NCBI GenBank assembly: GCA_031424145.1 | Contig: JANPGV010000196.1 | Coordinates: forward strand, 1 to 20,912 | Origin: JAENVT01 sp031424145 | Lineage (GTDB): Bacteria; Actinomycetota; Acidimicrobiia; Acidimicrobiales; Ilumatobacteraceae | Direction of reading: 5' to 3' | DNA: 20,912 bases | Shown here: piece by piece, positions 1-8,234 of the stretch | Position numbering within the stretch: position 1 is the stretch's first letter | How the letters are laid out: every line of letters begins with the position of its first letter | The notes under the pieces: generated by a model | Told to the model about the DNA's origin: nothing | Seen by the model: the letters and a program-made list of their open reading frames with translations, nothing else | Databases searched by the model: none | Made by a program: the position numbers and the translations under genes

Positions 1-1128
1 GAGGTTCTTCGGTCGCTCGTGGACTCGCCATCGGATCTGGATTCCACCCTTCACGTCATCCTGGGCAATGCGGTCCGTCTGGCACATACGGACCGCGGCT
101 TCATCTATCTGAGAGATGGTGACGTATTTCGGCATGTGGCCGATGTTGGCGCTTCTGCTGAGGTTGTCGAATTCAACAGAGCCAATCCGATTCGCCCTGG
201 TCGAGGGACGTCAACCGGTCGAGCCGTGTTGGAGCGTCGCCCTGTACACATCCCCGACGTCGAACTGGACGATGAGTACGAACATCGAGAAGCCCAGCGT
301 CTAGGCGGTTTCAAGTCGTTGCTGAGTGTCCCGATGTTCCTCAGAGACGAGGTGATCGGTGTGTTGTCGGTCTTCCGTAGCGAACCGCTCCCGTTCACCC
401 AAGCCGAGGTGGATCGACTGTCGATGTTCGCGGAGCAGGCTGCGTTGGCGACTGTGACCAGCCAGCTCGCCGCATCGGTGGAGAGCCAGCGCGTGGAGCT
501 CGCTCGCTTTCTTCCCAAGCAGGTCGCGGATCTGATCTCCTCGCCAGGCGAGCGGAAGCTCCTCGAGGGCCACCGGTCGGAAGTCACCGTCGTGTTCGTG
601 GACATCCGAGGATTCACGGAGTTCTCTGCCATGGCCGAACCCGAAGAGGTCATCTCCGTCCTCGGGGAGTACCACACAGAGATGGGACGACACGTCACCG
701 AGCACGAGGGAACGCTCGGCGGTTTCCAAGGTGACGGCCTCATGGTCTACTTCAATGACCCGCATCCAGCTCCTGACCACGCTTCGAGAGCAGTCGCCAT
801 GGCCCGGGAAATGCAGGCTGGGTTCGGCCCTCTTGCAGCGAGTTGGCTGAAACGAGGAATTCAGCTCGGCCTAGGAATCGGGATCGCCACTGGATACGCC
901 ACGCTGGGACGAATCGGCTACGAGGGTCGCTACGACTACACGCCGATCGGAACCACCGTCAACCTCGCATCGCGTCTCTGCGACCGAGCCGAACCCGGAG
1001 CGATCCTCGCAAGCCAGCGCACGATCGCCGGTGCCGACATCGAAGCCACGCTGATGACCGATCCGCTGCAACTGAAGGGCATTCCACAGCCGGTACCCGC
1101 CTACGTCGTGGAACAGTATCGCAGCTGA
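1..1128 (+). CDS. GAF domain + class III adenylate/guanylate cyclase (5' truncated by window edge)
   Basis: The protein would make a cyclic nucleotide (probably cAMP) under control of a GAF sensor domain. The frame is open from base 1, and the first codons already read like the start of a GAF helix, so the true start lies upstream; a GTG at 19 is only an internal candidate. Counting from that GTG, the GAF domain spans about residues 5-155, a linker about 156-185 and the cyclase domain about 187-350. Visible cyclase residues are the two metal-binding aspartates D195 (VDIRGFT) and D239 (GFQGDGLMVYF), 44 residues apart as in the family, D306 in YDYTPIG, and the transition-state pair N315/R319 (VNLASR). 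The lysine that usually selects adenine, four residues before the second Asp, is glycine (G235). No membrane segment is visible, so the part seen is cytosolic. A hairpin follows about 120 bases downstream. Confidence 0.9.
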   Translation, partial: EVLRSLVDSPSDLDSTLHVILGNAVRLAHTDRGFIYLRDGDVFRHVADVGASAEVVEFNRANPIRPGRGTSTGRAVLERRPVHIPDVELDDEYEHREAQRLGGFKSLLSVPMFLRDEVIGVLSVFRSEPLPFTQAEVDRLSMFAEQAALATVTSQLAASVESQRVELARFLPKQVADLISSPGERKLLEGHRSEVTVVFVDIRGFTEFSAMAEPEEVISVLGEYHTEMGRHVTEHEGTLGGFQGDGLMVYFNDPHPAPDHASRAVAMAREMQAGFGPLAASWLKRGIQLGLGIGIATGYATLGRIGYEGRYDYTPIGTTVNLASRLCDRAEPGAILASQRTIAGADIEATLMTDPLQLKGIPQPVPAYVVEQYRS

Positions 1129-1246
1129 TAGCGGCAGCGACGACCGATGCCAGGTCGACACGCGATCCTCGGTTGAAATCGATCCTGTCGGTCCCACGAC
1201 TTCTGGCCGCTCATATCTGTCGTCCGGCGCTAGCCGCCGATGAACT

Positions 1247-1286
1247 GGGCAGCCCCAGCTTGCTACGTACCGTTCCGGGGCTGCCC
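1247..1286 (+). terminator. Candidate terminator hairpin downstream of the cyclase gene
   Basis: A perfect 10-bp inverted repeat (GGGCAGCCCC at 1247-1256, GGGGCTGCCC at 1277-1286) encloses a 20-base loop, 118 bases after the cyclase stop. There is no T-run after the second arm, so it is not a classical intrinsic terminator. Hairpins without a U tract are common at gene ends in actinobacteria, and this one lies in a convergent gap, so it could act on either strand. Confidence 0.4.
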
Positions 1287-1426
1287 GCCTCCCCCGAAGC
1301 GGTTGGTTGCAGGCTGCCGACGTCCAGATCGGCCGATCTGTCTGCGCCGACGCGACTACACGAATCATCTGTGGGCGCGTACACGCTCCGCGCCTCTGTT
1401 CGCTCACGTTCACCGACAACTGGCAA

Positions 1427-1483
1427 CGCAGGGCGCGAAACGGGCCGTATTGGCACATTTTGGTGCCAGCGATGGTCCCTGCG
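1427..1483. other. Nested inverted repeat (possible structured RNA or operator)
   Basis: An outer 7-bp pair (CGCAGGG at 1427-1433 with CCCTGCG at 1477-1483) encloses an inner 6-bp hairpin (TGGCAC at 1451-1456, loop ATTTTG, GTGCCA at 1463-1468). Together they could fold as one long interrupted stem. The inner palindrome alone could be a protein-binding site. No known RNA family is recognised, and chance pairing in GC-rich DNA cannot be excluded. Confidence 0.25.
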
Positions 1484-1699
1484 CGGTGGTGTCATAACTG
1501 CCTGGCTAAGCGCGGGAGACAAGGTCAATTCGACAACACGACACGCTCATCTGTCGGCCCGCGAGGTGAGCCTGTCGCGCTAGAAAAGTGGATGTATGTC
1601 AGCGAACTCGGACCACTCGATCGCAACATTTGGGCTGGGGATTTTGCTGAGTTGTGCTCCGCTTATCTCACCTTGCTGCCGTGACCTGAGTTTGGGACC

Positions 1700-3520
1700 T
1701 CAGTCCGGGCATGGTTGTGTCGGCGGTGCCACGTCGTAGCCGTTCACGCCGACCGGAAGCTCGACGACGGCCGCTGGTTGACGCAGGTCCGTGTACTTCT
1801 CGAGCAACGGCTTCGCCTCGGCGGGAAGCGTAGGAGCGAACGCCAGGGCGGTATGCCCCCACCTGGTGAACAGCAGCGGGCGAAGTTCGAGCTGTCCGGT
1901 CGTGCACAACACCTTCAGCAGTTGGTTCTCGAGCTGATCGGACCGCTTGATCTCCTCGGGCGACCGCACGTCGAACGACGCTCGCACGACGGCGCCGGGC
2001 AAGGTCGAGAACGCGTCGATCACCGGTGCGCTGGCGACGAACCACAGCGTGCTTTCGGCATTTTCATCAGTGACGACCCTGAACGGCATGACGCCGGCCC
2101 CGCCCCACGGACCGACACCGGCGTGAAGACCGTGGCGTTCGAGATCCAGTGCCAATCCGAACGCGACAGATCCAAGCGCAACCGGATCGAACTCGTTTAT
2201 CTGGTAGTGCGTCGCACGGTCGAGCGATCGTTGAAGCTGTCCTGACAACTGGCCGGTCATCGCGCTGTCGCGCTCATACGGCACCTCGGCGGTGACTGCT
2301 CGGCCCACTCCGATGGCTGTCACCACGAGAGTGCAGGCGACCCCGACTGCCGACGCGGTCAGCAGGGCGCGGTCGTCGCCGTGGCTCGGGGCGCGGGCCC
2401 GCCATGTCAGCCAGCAGGACCACAGGCTGGTCGCGATCCACATCGCGACCAATGGCGACATCCAACGAACCACGTACTCGAAGAACGTTCCGAAGATCCG
2501 TGTCGTCGAGACGAACCCGAGCACGGTGGCGGCGGCGAGAACCGCGTACAACGACAGTTCCACGCGTTCTCGACGAGCCCATGCCCATCGCAGCGAGACC
2601 GCGACCAACGCCACGAACAGGACGAACCCGAGGTAGTTGGGAGCGCTGCGCGGGTCCTTGTGTGCGTCGCTGATCCATGGGCCGAACAGGTTGAAGCGGC
2701 CGACCATCGCTTTGAGGGCCGCGGCGGTTCCGACGAAGGGGGCTCCGGGGTCGCTGAACTGGTGGTACAGCTTGCGCAGGTTGCCGGTGCCCGGGTGGAG
2801 CTGCTCGATCACCGGGGGCAGCCAGGCGACGATCATCGTCGCGGTCGCGATCAACAGCCATCGAAGTGGATGTTTCCCGTCCAGGCGATCGGTACGCCAC
2901 CACAGCAACGCCAACCAGACCATCGCTCCTCCGAGCAAACCGGCCACCAGCCCGGTGTAGCTGACGTGGGTCTGTACGCAGTGAGTGCCGACCGCGACGG
3001 TGATCGGCAGGAGAGCGAGGTGCTCGCAGACGAGCCCCCAGATCAGGATGAGGAAGAACGCGAATGCGAACACCGGCACCCAAACGTTCCAGGGCTCGAG
3101 GAAGAATCGAGGTGCGACCGCAACCGTGGTTGCGGTCAGGCTGAGCGCAGTCAATGCCGCAATCGACGTGCCGCCCACTCGTTTGGCCACAACGACGGAA
3201 CCGGCGATCGCGGCCAGATGGAGCACGTTCACCGCGGCCGCCAACCCGAACGCCGACGACCCGAGCAGCTTGTAGAAGGGAAAGAGGAGGTAGGCCATGC
3301 TGGGTCCCGGCGTCGAACCCTGCTCCTGGACCCTGGCGGCGACGCCGATCAATGGAGGATGACGAGGGATCGCACGCACGAGGAACTCGGTGTGGGCGAA
3401 GTCCCCCGTCAAGTACCAGTGCGATCCTGCGACTGCGATGAGAGCCACGATCATGACGAGGGCAGCGGGTGCGGCCATCACGATGGCATGGCTCCGGCAC
3501 CAGGCCAGGAGTCGGGTCAC
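1700..3520 (-). CDS. GT-C type membrane glycosyltransferase-like protein
   Basis: This polytopic membrane protein of about 606 aa probably transfers a sugar from a polyprenyl-phosphate donor on the outer face of the membrane. The first membrane helix is about residues 14-33. It is followed by a short external loop with the acidic GDFAHTEF motif (D40, E45), the position at which GT-C enzymes carry their catalytic or metal-binding acid. A further run, STPGPSMAYLLFPFYKLLG, resembles the HxPG(P)..Y loop of GT39/GT83-like proteins. About ten hydrophobic segments follow up to residue ~400, then a soluble C-terminal part of about 170 residues. The GTG at 3518-3520 overlaps the upstream stop (GTGA), implying translational coupling; the open frame reaches to 3631, but that extension is arginine/serine-rich and lies inside the upstream gene. 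The family assignment rests on topology and motifs; acceptor and donor are unknown. Confidence 0.75.
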   Translation of the reverse strand: MTRLLAWCRSHAIVMAAPAALVMIVALIAVAGSHWYLTGDFAHTEFLVRAIPRHPPLIGVAARVQEQGSTPGPSMAYLLFPFYKLLGSSAFGLAAAVNVLHLAAIAGSVVVAKRVGGTSIAALTALSLTATTVAVAPRFFLEPWNVWVPVFAFAFFLILIWGLVCEHLALLPITVAVGTHCVQTHVSYTGLVAGLLGGAMVWLALLWWRTDRLDGKHPLRWLLIATATMIVAWLPPVIEQLHPGTGNLRKLYHQFSDPGAPFVGTAAALKAMVGRFNLFGPWISDAHKDPRSAPNYLGFVLFVALVAVSLRWAWARRERVELSLYAVLAAATVLGFVSTTRIFGTFFEYVVRWMSPLVAMWIATSLWSCWLTWRARAPSHGDDRALLTASAVGVACTLVVTAIGVGRAVTAEVPYERDSAMTGQLSGQLQRSLDRATHYQINEFDPVALGSVAFGLALDLERHGLHAGVGPWGGAGVMPFRVVTDENAESTLWFVASAPVIDAFSTLPGAVVRASFDVRSPEEIKRSDQLENQLLKVLCTTGQLELRPLLFTRWGHTALAFAPTLPAEAKPLLEKYTDLRQPAAVVELPVGVNGYDVAPPTQPCPD

Positions 3521-4131
3521 GGCAGCTGGGCGACGATCAGGCGAGCGACTCGGTCGCCTCCTTCCGCCGTCAAGAGACCGTCGGCTGTGCGCACTGCGAC
3601 CGTGCCGTCTGCAGTGCACGTCTCCCACCATTGGCAGGGCATGGCAGTGGCATTCAACTGATCACCGACGAAGCCGCTCGGATCGATCACTGTTGCCCCA
3701 GCCTGCGTGGCCGCGCTCTCGACACCACTGCGACCCGGTTGGGCCACCACCAGCACCGCGTGACCTGTGGCGGCCCGCACGGCCTTTGTCACAGCGTCGC
3801 CGTCGCAGCCGTCCGCCGAGCCGAAGGACAGGACGATTGCGGCGGGATCGGCTTCGGCCTCGATCTTTCGGACGGCGTCGGCGGCGTCACACCATGACGT
3901 GGCCTCGGAATCCCAACGAAGGCTGCGCCCATCCTCGTGGATTCGATAGGTCACCGGACGTTCGGTCGATGTCAGGAATCCATCGGTCAGCAACACGACA
4001 TCGGTCCGCGAATCCTGGCCATTGATGGTGGGCCACTGCCACCACAGGAGGCCCGCCACAACAGCGACGACGGCGACGATCCTGGCCGGCGAGGAGACGA
4101 GCTCTCTTATCCAACGACGTGCGGGACTCAC
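3517..4131 (-). CDS. Membrane-anchored SGNH-hydrolase-like protein, active site apparently degenerate
   Basis: This protein of about 204 aa has one N-terminal membrane helix (around residues 18-30, VAVVAVVAGLLWW) and an extracytoplasmic domain. The pattern (DVVLLTDGFL block near the start, a central strand HAVLVVAQPG, then MPCQWWETCTADG, then DGLLTAEGGDRVARLIV) resembles the SGNH domain that ends many actinobacterial OafA-type acyltransferases. The block I serine (GDSx) and the block V histidine (DGxHxT) are not visible, so it may be non-catalytic; this is inference from motifs alone. The GTG at 4131 is chosen because the alternative ATG at 4188 would overlap the divergent gene. Its stop overlaps the start of the downstream GT-C gene, so the two are probably made together. 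Confidence 0.6.
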   Translation of the reverse strand: MSPARRWIRELVSSPARIVAVVAVVAGLLWWQWPTINGQDSRTDVVLLTDGFLTSTERPVTYRIHEDGRSLRWDSEATSWCDAADAVRKIEAEADPAAIVLSFGSADGCDGDAVTKAVRAATGHAVLVVAQPGRSGVESAATQAGATVIDPSGFVGDQLNATAMPCQWWETCTADGTVAVRTADGLLTAEGGDRVARLIVAQLP

Positions 4132-4169
4132 CAGGTGGCGAGGGTAGCAGGCGACTATGGTCGGCAGCC

Positions 4170-7100
4170 GTGGGAGACTGGTCTGCAACGCGATGGCCGC
4201 TGCGCGCCGGTGTGATCGCAGCCATTGCCTCCACGGCCCTGCTCATGCAACGTGTGGGTATAGCCGGCAACAGGCTGGCTTCAGGGCGGAGCGGTGCGGC
4301 GTTGGCCAGATTCGACCTCGCCGTGCCGCTGTTGATCGCGCTGGTCGCGTTCGTCGCTGCACGTCGTGCGATTGCGGGCACCAGCGTCGGGCAGGGCATG
4401 CGGATCCTCCCGGCCATGTACGTCGGCTGGGCACTGACGATCCTGTTCGCGAAGGCAGCGCTCCACGTGCAGGCTTCGCCTGGTCGCCTATTGACGACGT
4501 TCTTGTTCTTCCGGGGCACGGGCGCACCCCTGCTCGGCCTCGGCGCCGGGCCCTTGCTCCTGACCATCGCGCTGACGATCGTGTTGATGCCTGTGGTGGT
4601 CGGCATTGGCCGAAGTCGATCGGTCGGCCCGCTGCCGTGGGTCATTCCTGCCGGTCTGCTTGTCGTTGCCCTCGTCTACCGGACGTGGTGCACGGTGTCG
4701 GGCCACACCGCGCTCTTCGGTCCGTTGAGTTGGTTTCCCAACCACCTCGACCTCGTCGGCCTCGGGCTCGCGCTCGCGCTCGTCGACCACGCGGTCGTCA
4801 ACGAGCACGACCGCCGACGAATCCGGATCGGCGGTCTCGTGGTGGCGGCGGTCTCATTCGCGGCTGCGGCTGCCGGTCTCGGTCTGCCGCGGTCACCTCG
4901 ACTGTCGTCTGCAATCGATGTGCACCTGTACGCACTGGTTGCTCTGGTGTTCGCGGCCGGCGTGTTGTGTGCCGCATGCATGCTTCCGCCGTCCTTCGTT
5001 CGCCGCGGGGCACCCAGACTGGCCACCGCCTTGGCTGTGTCCGCGCCAGGAATCCTGCTGGCCGGCGAACCGGCATTCGTGCTCGTTGCGCGCCAATATC
5101 ACGAACGAGTCTTCGAATTCGATGGTGGAACGTTTCTTCGTGGCAATGTCGTCGCACCGTTCATCTGGTCGCTCCTGATCGCTTGCGCGTTCGGGTGCGT
5201 GATCGTTGCCGTCGTCGGGTCGGTCGACCTGGCGCGTCGCAACGAGTGGCGGGCAATCGTCCGATCGCGGATGGCTCTTCCGGCAGTCGTTGCAACTGGT
5301 TTCTTCGTTCGCGTCATCACGCTGCTGACTGTCGCTCCGGAGCGCACCGACGGCGGCGACCCGCTCTTCTACCACACGACCGCGAACGTCCTCGCTCGTG
5401 GACGCGGCTTTCCCGAGCCGTTGAACTGGATCGCGTTCGAAGCTCATCGACCCAGCGCGTTCCACGGTCCGCTCTACCCCGTCGTGCTGTCGATCAGCTC
5501 TCGATTCGGGGGCACGAGCTACTTCGACCACAAGATGATGTCGATCGTGATTGGTACGGCGGTCGTGCTGGCCGCTGGAATCCTCGGTCGCAGGCTCGGT
5601 GGACCTGTGGTCGGCTTGGCCGCGGCCGGGTTCGCTGCGATCTATCCGAACTTGTGGCTGATCGACGGCCTGCTGTACCCCGAAGGCTTGATGGCCTTGC
5701 TCGTGACGGTGACGATGATTCTCGCGTACCGGTGGCGGGATCAACCACGCCTGAGGACCGCGGCGCTGTTCGGTGCGGTCATCGCCCTGGCCGCGTTGGC
5801 TCGCGGCGAAGGTGTCTTGTTGCTGCCTCTGCTGGCGCTGCCGTGGATCCTGCTGACCCGCTCGTTGTCGCTTCGGACACGGCTCAAGCATCTCGTGGTG
5901 ACGGCCGTGGCCTGCGCCGCCGTGCTGGCTCCATGGATGATCCGCAATGCGACCACGTTCGAGAAGTTCGTGCCCTTATCGACGAACGGCAACGAGGTGA
6001 TGGTCTATGCCAACTGCGCCTCGGCATACAACGGCCAGTTCGCCGGCTACTGGGACTTCCAATGCCAGCAGCGTGTTCGCGAAGCCGAAGGAGATCCTCC
6101 CGGCGACGAATCGCAGACTGCGCTGTATTGGCGTTCACTCGGATTCGACTACGCCCGCGATCACATCGGCGAACTGCCTCGAGTGATGACACTTCGTGTG
6201 CTGCGCCAGTGGGAGCTGTTCCGACCGTTGCAGAACGTGACGCTCGGTGGCATCGAAGGCCGCAATCGCGATGCCAGCAGCATGGGGCTGCTGATGTTCT
6301 ACGGCCTGGCGGGGTTGTCGATCGTCGGTGCCGTCTCGATGCGTCGCCGCGGCGTCGCGCTGTTGCCGCTGGGTGCACAGTTCCTCAGCGTGACCATCAC
6401 TTCCGCGTACACGTATGGAACCGTGCGGTTCCGTGCTCCGGCTGAGCCGGCACTGTGTGTTCTCGGCGCGGTGGGTCTGGTTCCGGTCGTCGCCCTGGCC
6501 CGTCGATGGCTGGCGCGCGGTTCCAGTGATGACGACGCCGTGCCAGAGCTCGACGGCGCACCGTTCGTGCTCGGAGGCTCGAGAGGTCTCCGGCCGCGAC
6601 TTGCCGGGGCGTGGCAGCGCGGTGCCCTCGCTACGTGGGCGGCGATGGGATCGGTTCTGGCCGTGATCGCACTCCCGCTTCGGGGGCTGTACCACACCAC
6701 TGGCGGCACCATGGAGGAAGGCTTCATGATGGTGTTCCCGGAGCGGATGTTGAAAGGCGACTTGCCCAACCGCGACTTCCTTCACCTCTACGGCCCTGGC
6801 GCGCTGCAGGTGTTGATTGGCTGGTACAAGGTCATGGGCGTCTCGTTGGAATCCGAGCGCACGTTCGGGCTCATCCAACACATGGCGATCATCTTCGCCC
6901 TGTTCGCGTTGGCGCGGCCGTGGGGCCGGATGGCCGCGGCGTGCGTCGCCGGTCTCGCCGTGTTCTACGTTCTGACTCCCATCGGCCTGACGGCGATGGC
7001 GTGGAACGGAGGGTTGGCACTTTGCCTGTGGAGCATCGTGTTTGCGCTGCGCGCTCGTACGGTCAGCAAACCGCGCCGATCGCTGATCGCGGCCGGGCTT

Positions 7101-8234
7101 CTGGCCGGTCTGGCGCTGACGTATCGCCCTGACCTCGCGCTGGCGCTTGCGCTCGTCTACGGGTGGTATCTCTGGCGCAATCCGCGCTGGCGGACCTTCG
7201 TGCTCGCAGTCGTGGTCGGTCTGCTACCCATCTGGGTGCACGTCGCGTTGGTCGGACCCAGCACTGCGTTCCGTGGCATGGTCATCGACCCCGTGTTCAA
7301 ACTGCGTGCCGGCCGCGAGTTGCCACGACCACCGTCGTGGAGTCACCTCGACGGATCGTTGCAGGCGATCGCCGAGCTCGTGCCGCCCTGGTGGAAGCTG
7401 CCGGCGCTCTCCGCTCCAAAGTCGTTGTTCTTGTGGTTCTTCGCGATGCTGATCGTGCCAATACTGCTGGTGTGGATCGCGGTCCGCTTGTGGCGCCGCT
7501 CCCCCACGCCTCGCGCTGCGACCCTGTTGTGTGGGGCGCTGTTCAGTGTTGGCGTGGCACCGCAGGCGTTGCAACGACCGGACTCGACGCACCTGTCGTG
7601 GGTCACGTGCATCTCGTTCCCGCTGTTGATACTCGCTGTAGTCGAGTACGTCAGGGATCGCTGGCCGCGAGCAACGCAACGCCAGCGAGTCACAGCCGGT
7701 GTGGCCACAGCGGTTGTTCTCACCCTGCTCGTCGCCCCACTGTTCACGTTCCGCTACTACCTCCTGCACACGCGCGTTAGCGTCGGCAATGTGCAGACAC
7801 CGTTCCCGGTGTCACGTCACGGTCGCCGCTTCTACCTCGGCGACTTCGGGCCGTACCTTGCCAGCCGGGATGTGATCGCCGACCTCGACGCGATGTCGAA
7901 GCCCGGCGAGCGGCTGCTGGTCGGTCCCAGCGATCTGCGGCGCACGTGGTACAGCGACGCCTTCTTCTACTACCTGTTCCCCGAACTGACACCGGCCACG
8001 TATTTCATCGAGATGGATCCCGGTTTGGCCAACGCTCCCGGCTCGCGTCTGGCGTCCGAGGTCGCATCTTCTGACTGGGTGATCCTGACCGGCTTCTGGG
8101 ATGGTTGGCGCGAGCCAAACAGCTCCATGGACTTCGGATCGGGCGTTCCGAACCAGGTGTTGGCCAGAGACTTCTGCGAAGTGCGCAGCTATCAGGACGA
8201 CCTGGTCCGGCTGTTCCATCGGTGCAAGTCATGA
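4170..8234 (+). CDS. Giant membrane fusion: AT3-like domain + two GT-C glycosyltransferase modules
   Basis: This polytopic protein of about 1354 aa appears to have three modules. Residues ~10-370 resemble the acyltransferase-3 (OafA) membrane domain of actinobacteria: ARFDLAVPLLIALVAFVAAR sits where the family has its SGFL helix, then MRILPAMYVGWAL and WFPNHLDLVGLGLALAL, but the catalytic His region is not visible. Residues ~390-780 are a GT39/PMT-like module with acidic loop ERTDGGDPLFYH, then HGPLYPVVLS and ARGEGVLLLP. Residues ~810-1354 are a second GT-C module beginning with its own acidic loop (MEEGFMMVFPERMLKGDLP, RDFLHLYGPG). A soluble C-terminal tail follows about residue 1215. No frameshift or internal stop separates the modules. 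The start is uncertain: GTG 4170 is chosen to avoid overlap with the divergent gene, with GTG 4119 and 4212 as alternatives. It overlaps the next gene by ATGA. Confidence 0.8.
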   Translation: MGDWSATRWPLRAGVIAAIASTALLMQRVGIAGNRLASGRSGAALARFDLAVPLLIALVAFVAARRAIAGTSVGQGMRILPAMYVGWALTILFAKAALHVQASPGRLLTTFLFFRGTGAPLLGLGAGPLLLTIALTIVLMPVVVGIGRSRSVGPLPWVIPAGLLVVALVYRTWCTVSGHTALFGPLSWFPNHLDLVGLGLALALVDHAVVNEHDRRRIRIGGLVVAAVSFAAAAAGLGLPRSPRLSSAIDVHLYALVALVFAAGVLCAACMLPPSFVRRGAPRLATALAVSAPGILLAGEPAFVLVARQYHERVFEFDGGTFLRGNVVAPFIWSLLIACAFGCVIVAVVGSVDLARRNEWRAIVRSRMALPAVVATGFFVRVITLLTVAPERTDGGDPLFYHTTANVLARGRGFPEPLNWIAFEAHRPSAFHGPLYPVVLSISSRFGGTSYFDHKMMSIVIGTAVVLAAGILGRRLGGPVVGLAAAGFAAIYPNLWLIDGLLYPEGLMALLVTVTMILAYRWRDQPRLRTAALFGAVIALAALARGEGVLLLPLLALPWILLTRSLSLRTRLKHLVVTAVACAAVLAPWMIRNATTFEKFVPLSTNGNEVMVYANCASAYNGQFAGYWDFQCQQRVREAEGDPPGDESQTALYWRSLGFDYARDHIGELPRVMTLRVLRQWELFRPLQNVTLGGIEGRNRDASSMGLLMFYGLAGLSIVGAVSMRRRGVALLPLGAQFLSVTITSAYTYGTVRFRAPAEPALCVLGAVGLVPVVALARRWLARGSSDDDAVPELDGAPFVLGGSRGLRPRLAGAWQRGALATWAAMGSVLAVIALPLRGLYHTTGGTMEEGFMMVFPERMLKGDLPNRDFLHLYGPGALQVLIGWYKVMGVSLESERTFGLIQHMAIIFALFALARPWGRMAAACVAGLAVFYVLTPIGLTAMAWNGGLALCLWSIVFALRARTVSKPRRSLIAAGLLAGLALTYRPDLALALALVYGWYLWRNPRWRTFVLAVVVGLLPIWVHVALVGPSTAFRGMVIDPVFKLRAGRELPRPPSWSHLDGSLQAIAELVPPWWKLPALSAPKSLFLWFFAMLIVPILLVWIAVRLWRRSPTPRAATLLCGALFSVGVAPQALQRPDSTHLSWVTCISFPLLILAVVEYVRDRWPRATQRQRVTAGVATAVVLTLLVAPLFTFRYYLLHTRVSVGNVQTPFPVSRHGRRFYLGDFGPYLASRDVIADLDAMSKPGERLLVGPSDLRRTWYSDAFFYYLFPELTPATYFIEMDPGLANAPGSRLASEVASSDWVILTGFWDGWREPNSSMDFGSGVPNQVLARDFCEVRSYQDDLVRLFHRCKS

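Larger units (their letters stand above)
1129..1699. other. Convergent intergenic region with several inverted repeats
   Basis: These 571 bases lie between the 3' ends of the cyclase gene and the minus-strand GT-C gene. Open frames here are short or arginine/serine-rich with no recognisable domain, and I take them as non-coding. The region holds a 10-bp inverted repeat (1247-1286), a nested repeat (1427-1483), a bulged hairpin at 1560-1579 (CGCGAGG paired with CCT-GT-CGCG), and a weak 5-bp hairpin (CTGAG/CTCAG, 1686-1703) overlapping the stop codon of the minus gene. The part after about 1490 looks less GC-rich than the flanking genes. No tRNA-like fold was recognised. Confidence 0.6.

Noticed and set aside
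843..1583. Plus-strand open frame (246 codons) starting inside the cyclase gene and running into the gap
   Set aside because: The first part is out of frame with the cyclase and the rest is Arg/Ser/Thr-rich without any domain.
2381..3661. Long plus-strand open frame (426 codons) opposite the GT-C gene
   Set aside because: It is an Arg/Asp/Gln/His-rich low-information protein without domains, lying antisense to a clear multi-helix membrane protein; it is a GC-rich shadow frame.
4157..6445. Long plus-strand frame (762 codons) inside the giant glycosyltransferase gene
   Set aside because: Its composition is Arg/Ala/Pro-rich with no membrane helices or motifs, while the other frame has coherent GT-C motifs throughout.
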